Origin: Sphingobacterium corticibacter
Lineage (GTDB): Bacteria > Bacteroidota > Bacteroidia > Sphingobacteriales > Sphingobacteriaceae
Direction: 5' to 3'
Length of the DNA stretch: 64,000 nucleotides
Assembly (NCBI RefSeq): GCF_003076635.1
Contig: NZ_QDKG01000002.1
Location: 372,001 to 436,000, forward strand
Shown: positions 16,441 to 24,975 of the stretch, one piece after another
How positions within the stretch are numbered: position 1 is the first letter of the stretch
Layout: each line of letters opens with the position of its first letter
Notes under the pieces: model-generated
Database searches by the model: none
The model's input: the letters and a program-made list of their open reading frames with translations, nothing else
What the model was told of the DNA's origin: nothing
Translations under genes and position numbers: made by a program

Positions 16441-17868
16441 CTAAGAAGCTTTCAGCTTTTTCTGGATGTCTTGCACGTAAGTTTTGAATTTTTTGTCGGT
16501 TTCAATAAGATCTTCTACCGTTTGGCAAGCATAAATAACCGTGGAGTGATCACGACCGCCAAAGAAGTTACCGATCGATTTTAGAGAGGATTTTGTGTGG
16601 TTTTTGGCCAAATACATGGAGATTTGACGCGCCTGTACAATCTCACGCTTTCGAACTTTGGATTTCACCATCTCAACTGGTACTTCAAAGTACTCACAAA
16701 CCAGTTTCTGGATATAATCCATCGAGATCTCTTTGCTGGTGTTCTTCACGAAGTTTTTCAACATGGACTTCGCCAAGTTCAGATCAATCTCTTTTTTATT
16801 GAGCGTAGATTGTGCTAGCAAAGAAACCATGGCTCCCTCTAGTTCACGTACACTGTTATCGATCTGGTTAGCCACAAATTCAACGACATTCTCCGGCAAT
16901 TCAATCCCGTCTGAATACATTTTCTTCTTCAAGATTGCCATTCTAGTTTCTAGATCGGGCACCTGAATATCAGCTGAAAGTCCCCATTTGAAACGACTTA
17001 GCAAGCGTTCCTCTAGTCCGGATAAATCTTTTGGTGGTTTATCTGATGTCAAGATAATCTGCTTACCCGATTGGTGTAGGTGATTGAAGATATGGAAGAA
17101 AATATCCTGTGTTTTTTCTTTTCCGGCGAAGTTATGCACATCATCCATGACGATCACGTCCATCGCTTGGTAAAAGTTTACGAAATCATTGATTGTATTG
17201 TTTTTCAATGAATCCACAAATTGCTGACAGAACTTTTCACAAGAAACGTAGATAACCAACTTATCTGGAAGATTTTTTTTGATTTCGTTTCCAATAGCTT
17301 GCACGAGGTGTGTTTTACCTAGACCCACATCGCCATATACCATTAATGGATTAAAGGAAGTTCCGCCTGGTTTATTCGCCACCGCAAAACCTGCTGATCG
17401 CGCCAAACGATTACATTCTCCTTCGATGAAGTTATCGAAGGTATAATTTTGATTAAGCTGCGGATCTACCTGCAACTTTTTCAAGCCTGGAATCACGAAA
17501 GGATTCTTAATGTTTTTATTGAGCGCAACAGGTACAGGGATCGATTGATTCTTTCCCTCTGCCCCATTTCCGTTAGACGGTATGTTGGTGGTGAATGGGA
17601 TACTGGTCGAAGATTTTTCTACGACGATATTGTATTCCAAACGACCTTGTTCACCTAAGAACTTTTTAACTGTTTTGCGAAGGATGCCCACATAATGCTC
17701 TTCTAACCATTCGTAGAAAAACAAACTCGGCACCTGAATAGTCAAAACGTTTTCTTCAAGACGTATGGCCTTCACAGGCTCAAACCATGTTTTGAAACTT
17801 TGCGCAGGAATGTTGTCTTTTATGACTTGAAGACAGCTATTCCATACACTTGTACACGTTTTTTCCAT
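16441..17868 (-). CDS. dnaA: Chromosomal replication initiator DnaA
   Basis: A 475-residue initiator ATPase that binds DnaA boxes and opens the origin. Walker A GDVGLGKTH, Walker B VIVMDDVHNF, and the C-terminal DNA-binding signature GGRDHSTVIYA are intact. I chose the ATG at 17868 because MEKTCTSVWNSCLQVI fits the usual domain I start; another in-frame ATG at 17907 would add 13 residues. It is monocistronic, with a terminator downstream and a 353-bp AT-rich gap upstream. dnaN is not adjacent. Confidence 0.97.
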   Translation of the reverse strand: MEKTCTSVWNSCLQVIKDNIPAQSFKTWFEPVKAIRLEENVLTIQVPSLFFYEWLEEHYVGILRKTVKKFLGEQGRLEYNIVVEKSSTSIPFTTNIPSNGNGAEGKNQSIPVPVALNKNIKNPFVIPGLKKLQVDPQLNQNYTFDNFIEGECNRLARSAGFAVANKPGGTSFNPLMVYGDVGLGKTHLVQAIGNEIKKNLPDKLVIYVSCEKFCQQFVDSLKNNTINDFVNFYQAMDVIVMDDVHNFAGKEKTQDIFFHIFNHLHQSGKQIILTSDKPPKDLSGLEERLLSRFKWGLSADIQVPDLETRMAILKKKMYSDGIELPENVVEFVANQIDNSVRELEGAMVSLLAQSTLNKKEIDLNLAKSMLKNFVKNTSKEISMDYIQKLVCEYFEVPVEMVKSKVRKREIVQARQISMYLAKNHTKSSLKSIGNFFGGRDHSTVIYACQTVEDLIETDKKFKTYVQDIQKKLKAS

Positions 17869-18221
17869 TCGTAAATTGTTAATAACTTGAAAACCAATGA
17901 TTGACAAAAAAGCTGTTAAAAACTTTCTCTTACAACGAAGATGATGATTTTTTTTGAGCTATAAAATTAAAAAAACAAAAAAAGATTAAATTACTATAAA
18001 TCAAATACTTACAACAAATAATAGGCGTTTTTACTACAAATTTTAATGTCAATATTTTTTTATTAACATCGATTTTGTATGCTGATTTTTTCACTTAAAA
18101 AGTACCTTTTTCTTAGATGCTCGAAAGGACTTGTGGAAAACTTTGGCGGTTAATAACGCGTATTTTACCCCAGAGATAGAAATTACCTCTAGGGACTCAT
18201 ATTGAAAGAATTATGTAGCAA
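17869..18221. other. AT-rich intergenic region upstream of dnaA
   Basis: This 353-bp gap between dnaA and the end of dxs has no open frame. It is very AT-rich at 17945-18110 and must hold the dnaA promoter. One DnaA-box-like word, TGTGGAAAA at 18132-18140, differs from the consensus by one base and could serve dnaA autoregulation. The box density is far lower than in the nadA/nadB gap. Confidence 0.6.
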
Positions 18222-20150
18222 TTATCCGACCAAAGTTTGGGTTTTGCGGCCGGCTGTTAGTTTATTTATTTCCTCTGCTATGGCAGTAGCATCGTAGCGG
18301 CATATTTGCCACAATTCTTCTTGATCTCCGTGTTCTACAATATCATCTGGGATGCCTAATCGTACTACCTGAGCTTGATAATTGTGCTCTGCCATGAATT
18401 CTAAGATCGCAGATCCAAATCCACCCATCAAGCAGCCATCTTCTACAGTGATTACTTTTTGGAATTTGGCAAAAATTTGGTGTAATAGTTCTTCGTCCAA
18501 CGGTTTTACAAAGCGCATATCGTAATGCGCTGGATGAATTCCTTCTTCGCTTACTTGTTTGAAAGCTTTCACCACTTCATTACCAATATGACCAAAACTC
18601 AGTACGGCTACTTCTTCACCATCACAAATTTTGTGGCCTTTACCAATTGGAAGTTCTCTAAAAGGTTTCCGCCAATCCGGCATCACGCCCGATCCACGTG
18701 GATAACGAATACTAAATGGTCCTTTGTCTGGCAACTGTGCTGTAAACATCATATTACGGAGCTCTTCTTCGTTCATAGGAGCGGCCACAATCATATTGGG
18801 TACACAACGCATAAAAGCAATATCATAGGCGCCATGATGCGTTGGCCCGTCTGCACCGACCAATCCTGCTCTATCTAAACAGAATACCACATTCAGTTTC
18901 TGTAACGCAACATCGTGGATTGCTTGATCAAAGGCACGTTGCATGAAGGAAGAATATATGGTACAAAAAGGCACTAAACCTTGCGTGGCAAGTCCGGCAC
19001 TAAAGGTAACCGCGTGTTGCTCTGCAATACCGACATCAAATGCGCGATCTGGCATCGCTTTCATCATGATGTTCAAAGATGAACCACTCGGCATTGCTGG
19101 GGTAATTCCCATGATTGCCTTATTTGACTCGGCCAGCTCGACCAGTGTGTGGCCGAATACATCTTGGTATTTTGGTGCCTGCGGTTTCTCGTGAATTGTT
19201 TTCTTAATTTCTCCCGTAATCTTGTCAAACAAACCGGGTGCATGCCATTTGGTTTGATCTTTCTCGGCCAACGCATAACCTTTACCTTTTACGGTAATGG
19301 CATGCAGGAGCTTTGGCCCCGGAATATGCTTGAGATCCTCTATAGTTTTGGCCAGTTGATTAACATCGTGTCCGTCTACTGGACCAAAATATCTGAAATT
19401 AAGTGATTCAAACAAGTTAGCATTCTCCCACAGCGTTCCTTTGATAGACTGTTGGAGTTTCTTGGCCCAACCATAGGCATTTGGTCCATTCTTAGAGATC
19501 TTGGCTAATACACTCACCAAATCGTCTCTAAATCGATTGTAACTTTTAGAGGTAGTAATATTGGTGAGGTAATCCTTCAATGCTCCAACATTAGGATCAA
19601 TGGACATGCAATTGTCATTCAGGATGACCAGAATATTTGATTTTTCAATACCAGCGTGGTTAAGCGCTTCGAAAGCCATTCCACCGGTTAGTGCACCATC
19701 ACCAATTACGGCTACGTGCTGGCGATCGTGTTCTCCTTTGTAAGCCGAAGCTACCGCCATACCCAAAGCTGCAGAAATAGACGTAGATGAATGCCCTACG
19801 CCGAAGGCGTCGTATTCACTTTCGGATCGTTTTGGAAATCCAGACAATCCACCGATAAGGCGATTAGTATGAAAATTTTCTCTTCTTCCTGTTAGAATTT
19901 TATGACCATAAGCTTGGTGACCAACATCAAACACGATTTGATCATACGGTGTATTGAGCACATAGTGTAATGCTACAGTCAATTCAACTACACCCAAACT
20001 AGCTGCAAAGTGCCCGCCATTTACCGAAACTATGTCAATAATATACTGCCGTAAATCAGAACAAACTTCCTCTAGGTCAGTCTCTTTCAATTTTCGTAAA
20101 TCAGATGGCAATATAATATCCTTTAGTTTGGATCCAATCTCTATGCTCAT
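18222..20150 (-). CDS. dxs: 1-deoxy-D-xylulose-5-phosphate synthase
   Basis: A 642-residue thiamine-diphosphate enzyme that joins pyruvate and glyceraldehyde 3-phosphate to form DXP, the first step of the MEP isoprenoid pathway. The ThDP-binding motif GDGALTGG followed by NDNCMSIDPNVG is present at about residues 155-192. The transketolase-like conserved segments DVGHQAYGHKILTGR and GIAEQHAVTFSAG, and the C-terminal domain, are also visible. Length matches the family (620-640). Start at ATG 20150. It is a single-gene unit. Confidence 0.97.
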   Translation of the reverse strand: MSIEIGSKLKDIILPSDLRKLKETDLEEVCSDLRQYIIDIVSVNGGHFAASLGVVELTVALHYVLNTPYDQIVFDVGHQAYGHKILTGRRENFHTNRLIGGLSGFPKRSESEYDAFGVGHSSTSISAALGMAVASAYKGEHDRQHVAVIGDGALTGGMAFEALNHAGIEKSNILVILNDNCMSIDPNVGALKDYLTNITTSKSYNRFRDDLVSVLAKISKNGPNAYGWAKKLQQSIKGTLWENANLFESLNFRYFGPVDGHDVNQLAKTIEDLKHIPGPKLLHAITVKGKGYALAEKDQTKWHAPGLFDKITGEIKKTIHEKPQAPKYQDVFGHTLVELAESNKAIMGITPAMPSGSSLNIMMKAMPDRAFDVGIAEQHAVTFSAGLATQGLVPFCTIYSSFMQRAFDQAIHDVALQKLNVVFCLDRAGLVGADGPTHHGAYDIAFMRCVPNMIVAAPMNEEELRNMMFTAQLPDKGPFSIRYPRGSGVMPDWRKPFRELPIGKGHKICDGEEVAVLSFGHIGNEVVKAFKQVSEEGIHPAHYDMRFVKPLDEELLHQIFAKFQKVITVEDGCLMGGFGSAILEFMAEHNYQAQVVRLGIPDDIVEHGDQEELWQICRYDATAIAEEINKLTAGRKTQTLVG

Positions 20151-20319
20151 ATGGGAGAAATATTCAAAAATAGATTACAAAGTAACAAACTTATTAACAA
20201 TATACACAAATAAATGTTTCTGCTAATCAATAAGCTCCGTGTTAATTTGTATGTATTTGATGTAAACAAATGGTCTGAATTTCCGCAAAAAAGAATGCTA
20301 TTTACATTTCATTAAGTAC

Positions 20320-21024
20320 TTATCTAAGCTTATCCAATACCTGCATTAGGTAGCTGTATTGCTTTTCTGTAGGAATGCTTTTCAATTGACAAATAGATTC
20401 GAATCCTGCTTTGAGAACAGAAACATTGGCCTTAGCAAATTTATCTAACAAGTTTTGCAAAGCGCCTTCTTCCAGATATCCATCAACAATACCTACAGAC
20501 AGCGCTTCTTCAACCGAAAAATAATCGGTATTCAAACATAATTGCAACACTTTCTTTTCTGGAACTACGCGCAGCAAACTGGCCATCACTTGAAATGGAA
20601 AAATGCCTAAGTCCAATTCAGGAAGCCTAAAACGGACTTCTGGTTTGGCGAATACATAGGTACATCCGAGTACGTACAAAAATCCGCCAGCAATCACATC
20701 ACCTTCAACCACCGCGATAGAAGGTTTATGTAATTTTGTGAACACTTCACCTAAAGAAATATCGATATGCGGAATAGCTTCATTTCTTACATCCAAGCTT
20801 TCGTCGCGAAATGTTTTGAGATCCATTCCGGCACAAAATACGGGTCCTTCTGCAGAAAGCACCACAACCGTAATTCCATCATCCTGATTGATCTGTTCGA
20901 TGGCATGCGCTATTTCGCTAATCGTAGCTGGTGTAAAAGCATTCCGCTTCGCGGGACGCGCCAAGATCAGATGAAATATATGGTCTTCTTTACGGGTTTT
21001 GATGTAATGGTACGGTGTTTCCAT
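20320..21024 (-). CDS. Enoyl-CoA hydratase/isomerase family protein (crotonase fold)
   Basis: A 234-residue crotonase-fold protein, shorter than the usual 255-265. The oxyanion-hole motifs FCAGMDL near residue 62-68 and VEGDVIAGG near 105-113 are visible. By eye the first catalytic glutamate of hydratases (in GGGxE) is replaced: the segment reads AGGFLYVL. The second (LPELDLG, near residue 135) is kept. This pattern fits an isomerase or another crotonase activity better than a standard hydratase. The gene lies 4 bp behind the HMG-CoA lyase-like gene, so a role in leucine/branched-chain catabolism (methylglutaconyl-CoA step) is suggested by context but not proven. Confidence 0.85.
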   Translation of the reverse strand: METPYHYIKTRKEDHIFHLILARPAKRNAFTPATISEIAHAIEQINQDDGITVVVLSAEGPVFCAGMDLKTFRDESLDVRNEAIPHIDISLGEVFTKLHKPSIAVVEGDVIAGGFLYVLGCTYVFAKPEVRFRLPELDLGIFPFQVMASLLRVVPEKKVLQLCLNTDYFSVEEALSVGIVDGYLEEGALQNLLDKFAKANVSVLKAGFESICQLKSIPTEKQYSYLMQVLDKLR

Positions 21025-21028
21025 GGCC

Positions 21029-21889
21029 TCATTGATGACTAATAGTTGGCTTCACTAATTCTTGAAACGCTGTAATAATCGGTTGTAGTTCCTCAATAGA
21101 ACTTTTTTCAAAGCGGCGTAGCAGCAATTCGGTAGGCATATTTCCGACCAAATTATCTTGCGCAAACGGGCATCCACCATAACCTAAAATTGCCCCTTCA
21201 AATCTTCGGCATCCAGCATCGTAAGCTGCATCAATCTTGGCTAACGCATTTTCTGGCCGACTATGCAGGTGAATTCCTGGATTTAAATCCGGAAAATGTT
21301 GGTTCACCAAACTAAAAACTTCGGTGATACTGCTTGTCGTAGCTTCTGCTGTGGTATCCGCTATGGAAAAATTGTTTATTCCAAAATCTTGCAACTGCTG
21401 AATCCAATCTAACACCAAATCAGCATGCCAAGGATCATCATATGGATTTCCGAATGCCATAGAAATATAGAGCAGCATTTCTTTATTACTTGCTGCTGTC
21501 AAATCCTGCATTGCTTTTACCAGCTCGAAGGATTCCGAAATACTGCTATGTGTATTTCGCTGTTGAAAAGTTTCGGAAATGGAGAAAGGATATCCCAAAT
21601 AATCAATTTGATCGTATTCTAGCGCTTCTTTCACGCCTCGTTCGTTAGCTACGATGACAGATAATTTGGTATCATTTGTTTTTTGTAACCCAGCGATCAC
21701 TGATGCCGTATCAGCCATTTGCGGTACCGCTTTTGGAGATACAAAACTTCCTACATCGAGGCATGCAAACGCATTACTGGATAACAGAAGATTGATATAA
21801 TCGATCTTCTGCTGCACCGGAATATGCCGATCTAATGCCTGAATGGCATCACGGACGCAATCTACTATTTGAATATCTTTATAGGACAT
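21029..21889 (-). CDS. Hydroxymethylglutaryl-CoA lyase-like protein
   Basis: A 286-residue TIM-barrel protein of the HMGL-like/DRE family, expected to split HMG-CoA into acetoacetate and acetyl-CoA at the end of leucine breakdown. Family features: the RD pair in IVDCVRDAIQ near residue 13, SFVSPKAVPQM near 49-58, HLH metal ligands near residue 214, and GGCPFAQDN near 240 with the active-site Cys. The motif after the first ligands reads HLHSRPE rather than the usual HCHDTYG, a mild divergence. It overlaps the acyl-CoA dehydrogenase gene by 11 bp. Confidence 0.88.
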   Translation of the reverse strand: MSYKDIQIVDCVRDAIQALDRHIPVQQKIDYINLLLSSNAFACLDVGSFVSPKAVPQMADTASVIAGLQKTNDTKLSVIVANERGVKEALEYDQIDYLGYPFSISETFQQRNTHSSISESFELVKAMQDLTAASNKEMLLYISMAFGNPYDDPWHADLVLDWIQQLQDFGINNFSIADTTAEATTSSITEVFSLVNQHFPDLNPGIHLHSRPENALAKIDAAYDAGCRRFEGAILGYGGCPFAQDNLVGNMPTELLLRRFEKSSIEELQPIITAFQELVKPTISHQ

Positions 21890-23033
21890 CTTTTTTTATT
21901 TCTCGCGCGATGACCATTTTCTGAATAGCACTCGTGCCTTCTCCAATAGTACATAGCTTCGCATCTCTAAAATACTTCTCGGCGGCAAAATCTTTGGTAA
22001 AGCCATAGCCACCGTGGATTTGCACACTTTCATTAGATACTTTGACCGCCGTTTCTGAGGCGTACAATTTGGCCATGGCTCCTGCTTTGGTCACTTTCTC
22101 ACCTTGATCTTTCAACATCGCGGCATGCTTGACTAGCAATTCCGATGCTTCAATCTCGGTGGCCATATCTGCTAATTTAAACGATACATCTTGAAATTCG
22201 AAAATCGGCTTGTTGAATTGCTCACGTTCCTGCGCATATTTCAACGCACATTCGTATGCTCCACGTGCTATGCCCAACGATAAGGCGGCAATGGAAATAC
22301 GTCCTCCATCCAACAGTTTCAACGCTTGTACGAATCCTGTACCGATATCGCCGATCATCTGGCTTTTGTGTACACGGCAGTTGTCGAAAAATAAACTCGC
22401 TGTTTCGGACGCACGCATACCTAATTTGTCCATCTTTTGACCAGCTGTGAATCCGGGCGTTCCTTTTTCTATAATGAATGCCGAAACGCCATGTTTGTCG
22501 CCCTTCTCTCCCGTTCGCACCATCACGACAGCAACATCTCCGGAGATGGCGTGCGTGATAAAGGTTTTATTGCCATTAATCACATAATGATCGCCATCCA
22601 ATACACCAACGGTAGAAAGTCCGCCAGCATCGGAACCCGATCCCGTTTCCGTCAATCCCCAAGCGCCAATCCATTCGCCTGTGGCGAGCTTAGGAAGATA
22701 TTTTTGCTTTTGCTCCTCGTTGGCAAAGGAAAGAATATGATTAGTACATAAGGAATTGTGCGCCGCTACAGACAGACCGATAGATCCGCATACTTTAGAT
22801 ATCTCATCGAGAATAGCAATATATTCTTGATAACTAAGGCCTGCTCCACCATATTCTTCGGGTACGAGAATACCCATAAATCCGTAATCGCCTAATTTTT
22901 TGAATAACTCGACGGGAAATTTTTGGGGCTCGTCCCAAGTCATGATATGCGGTTTGATATGTGCCAGTGCAAAATCTCTTGCACTTTGCCTTACCATTTG
23001 TAATTGTTCTGTATCAATTGAATTTTTCATCAT
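21879..23033 (-). CDS. Acyl-CoA dehydrogenase
   Basis: A 384-residue FAD-dependent acyl-CoA dehydrogenase catalysing alpha,beta-dehydrogenation of an acyl-CoA. Signatures are WGLTETGSGSDA near residue 133 and QIHGGYGFTKDFAAEKYFRD near 338. The catalytic base position reads IGEGTSAIQ near residue 363, with Glu in the YEGT-like position. That is the short/medium-chain type; isovaleryl-CoA dehydrogenases usually lack Glu there. So although the neighbours point to leucine catabolism, the substrate may be a short or other branched acyl-CoA. It is divergent from the carboxylase beta subunit gene over a 138-bp AT-rich gap. Confidence 0.92.
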   Translation of the reverse strand: MMKNSIDTEQLQMVRQSARDFALAHIKPHIMTWDEPQKFPVELFKKLGDYGFMGILVPEEYGGAGLSYQEYIAILDEISKVCGSIGLSVAAHNSLCTNHILSFANEEQKQKYLPKLATGEWIGAWGLTETGSGSDAGGLSTVGVLDGDHYVINGNKTFITHAISGDVAVVMVRTGEKGDKHGVSAFIIEKGTPGFTAGQKMDKLGMRASETASLFFDNCRVHKSQMIGDIGTGFVQALKLLDGGRISIAALSLGIARGAYECALKYAQEREQFNKPIFEFQDVSFKLADMATEIEASELLVKHAAMLKDQGEKVTKAGAMAKLYASETAVKVSNESVQIHGGYGFTKDFAAEKYFRDAKLCTIGEGTSAIQKMVIAREIKKDVL

Positions 23034-23171
23034 AAAATTTTGCTTAGGCTCACAAAGGCTGTGATAAATACTTTACAAATATTATAAAAAACAAATTAAA
23101 TTTTATGATATTTATACAAATTTAACAATACAACCAGTTGTAAATTAGTATTTCATTAGATAACACATATT

Positions 23172-24779
23172 ATGGAAAACTTATTGTCTGAACTCCGGAA
23201 AAAGTTAGAAACACTGCATTTAGGTGGCGGAATCAAGAAGATCGAAAAACACCAATCTAAAGGCAAGATGACGGCTTGGGAACGCGTTCACTATATATTG
23301 GATGCCGATAGCGAGTATGTGGAAATAGGAAGTTTTGCGGGCGAGGATCTATATCCAGAACATGGCGGCTGCCCGAATGGTGGTGTGGTCATCGTTTTGG
23401 GTTATATACAACAGAGATTATGCGTAGTGGTTTCAAATGATGCGACGGTAAAAGCCGGCGCTTGGTTTCCTATTAGTGCCAAGAAAAATCTACGCGCGCA
23501 AGAAATCGCCATGGAAAATCATCTGCCCATTATTTATTTAGTGGATTCAGCCGGTGTTTACTTACCGATGCAAGACGAGATATTTCCAGACAAAGAACAT
23601 TTTGGACGAATTTTTAGGAATAATGCCAAGATTTCCTCGATGGGCATTCCGCAGATATCGGCGATTATGGGTTCCTGCGTAGCAGGTGGCGCCTATTTGC
23701 CGATCATGTCTGATTATGCGTTGATCGTTGAAGGTACGGGATCGGTTTTTTTAGCCGGTTCTTACTTGGTGAAATCTTCCATCGGTGAAGTGATTGATAA
23801 TGAAGCCTTGGGCGGTGCGACCACGCATTGCGAAATCTCAGGCGTGACGGATAATAAATATCCGGATGATAAAAGCTGTCTAGATGCAATTCGCGGAATT
23901 GTGGATAAGTTTGGCCATCAAGATAAAGCGCATTTCTCGCGCATTGCGGCAGCAGAGCCAGCGCAGGACGCGAACTATCTATATAATTACTTTCCGCAGG
24001 ACAGATTGAAACCTTATGATATGCATGAGGTGTTGAAATGTATTGTGGATAAAGATAGTCTGGAAGAATATAAAAAGGATTACGGAAAGACGATTATCTG
24101 TGCACTAGCGCGCGTCGATGGTTGGGCTGTGGGTATTGTTGCCAATCAACGGCAGGTGGTAAAAGCCAAAAAACCTGGAAACGCGACAGAAATGCAAATG
24201 GGCGGTGTGATTTATTCGGATTCTGCGGATAAAGCCGCTCGCTTTATTATGAATTGTAATCAGCAAAAGATTCCTTTGGTATTCTTGCAAGATGTGACCG
24301 GTTTTATGGTGGGATCACGCTCGGAACAAGGTGGGATCATCAAAGATGGCGCAAAAATGGTGAATGCCATGGCGAATTCTGTCGTACCTAAATTCACCTT
24401 TATTGTCGGAAATAGCTATGGTGCGGGCAATTACGCGATGTGTGGAAAAGCCTACGATCCACGATTGATTTATGCTTGGCCCACCGCTCAAATGGCGGTA
24501 ATGAGTGGCGCTTCGGCCGGAAAAACCTTATTACAGATCCAAGAAGCGACGCTGAAAGCGCAAAACAAAGAGCTGACCGAAAAAGAAAAAGAAGCGCTGT
24601 TAGAGAAAATCAATGCGACATATCAAAAGCAATTGAGCCCATATTATGCGGCAGCTCGTTTGTGGGTGGATGGTGTTATTGATCCAATAGACACGCGTAA
24701 AATCATCTCGATGGGGATTGAAGCAGCGAATCAGAATCCGACGATGGAGCGGTATAATGTTGGTGTGATACAGACATAG
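23172..24779 (+). CDS. Methylcrotonyl-CoA carboxylase beta subunit (carboxyltransferase)
   Basis: A 535-residue biotin-dependent acyl-CoA carboxyltransferase that carboxylates the acyl-CoA using biotin-CO2. Length and motifs match the 3-methylcrotonyl-CoA carboxylase beta branch rather than propionyl-CoA carboxylase: MGSCVAGGAYLP, QDVTGFMVGSRSEQGGI, GNSYGAGNYAMCGKAY, and the C-terminal SPYYAAARLWVDGVIDPIDTR. The adjacent acyl-CoA dehydrogenase, HMGL-like and crotonase genes support a leucine pathway. No biotin carboxylase/BCCP alpha subunit is in the window, so that partner must be encoded elsewhere. A perfect terminator follows. Confidence 0.93.
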   Translation: MENLLSELRKKLETLHLGGGIKKIEKHQSKGKMTAWERVHYILDADSEYVEIGSFAGEDLYPEHGGCPNGGVVIVLGYIQQRLCVVVSNDATVKAGAWFPISAKKNLRAQEIAMENHLPIIYLVDSAGVYLPMQDEIFPDKEHFGRIFRNNAKISSMGIPQISAIMGSCVAGGAYLPIMSDYALIVEGTGSVFLAGSYLVKSSIGEVIDNEALGGATTHCEISGVTDNKYPDDKSCLDAIRGIVDKFGHQDKAHFSRIAAAEPAQDANYLYNYFPQDRLKPYDMHEVLKCIVDKDSLEEYKKDYGKTIICALARVDGWAVGIVANQRQVVKAKKPGNATEMQMGGVIYSDSADKAARFIMNCNQQKIPLVFLQDVTGFMVGSRSEQGGIIKDGAKMVNAMANSVVPKFTFIVGNSYGAGNYAMCGKAYDPRLIYAWPTAQMAVMSGASAGKTLLQIQEATLKAQNKELTEKEKEALLEKINATYQKQLSPYYAAARLWVDGVIDPIDTRKIISMGIEAANQNPTMERYNVGVIQT

Positions 24780-24793
24780 GGAATTGTTTATAT

Positions 24794-24829
24794 AAAGCAA
24801 AAGGCGGTATTAGAACCGCCTTTTGCTTT
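24794..24829. terminator. Rho-independent terminator, perfect 15-bp stem
   Basis: Arms AAAGCAAAAGGCGGT and ACCGCCTTTTGCTTT enclose a 6-base loop. It lies 14 bp after the carboxylase beta stop codon. A-run and T-run flanks allow function from both strands. Confidence 0.88.
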
Positions 24830-24846
24830 GTATAATTATAAAGGCT

Positions 24847-24884
24847 CGTCATTACGAAACCGAGGTACGAAGGTGTGGCAATCT
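24847..24884. repeat. REP-like intergenic repeat (CGTCATTACGA...GGCAATCT)
   Basis: The segment begins CGTCATTACGAAACC and ends ACGAAGGTGTGGCAATCT. It resembles the widespread family beginning CGTCATTGCGAG and ending GGCAATCT that is dispersed in many bacterial genomes, including Bacteroidota. It is placed between two gene ends, the usual location for such elements. Recognised from memory; copy number here is unknown. Confidence 0.5.
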
Positions 24885-24893
24885 AAAGCGCCA

Positions 24894-24964
24894 TCAACTT
24901 TATCAACTCTCTCAACCTTATCAACCCCTATCAACTATTATCAACGCTATCAACTCTCTCAACC
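24894..24964. repeat. Eight-copy TCAAC array with 9-10 bp period
   Basis: TCAAC begins at 24894, 24903, 24912, 24921, 24931, 24941, 24950 and 24959, a spacing of 9,9,9,10,10,9,9. The 17-mer TATCAACTCTCTCAACC occurs twice (24901-24917 and 24948-24964). It sits 3' of both the carboxylase gene and thiL. Periodicity close to a helical turn is reminiscent of iteron arrays, but it may be simple-sequence expansion next to the REP-like element. Confidence 0.7.
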
Positions 24965-24975
24965 CCTTCTTAAAC

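Noticed and set aside
17869-18221. dnaA upstream region as the origin
   Set aside because: AT-rich but only one near-match DnaA box is visible, compared with three exact and several near boxes in the nadA/nadB gap.
24894-24964. TCAAC array as a CRISPR
   Set aside because: Repeat unit of 5 bp and period of 9-10 bp are far too short, and there are no spacers or cas genes.
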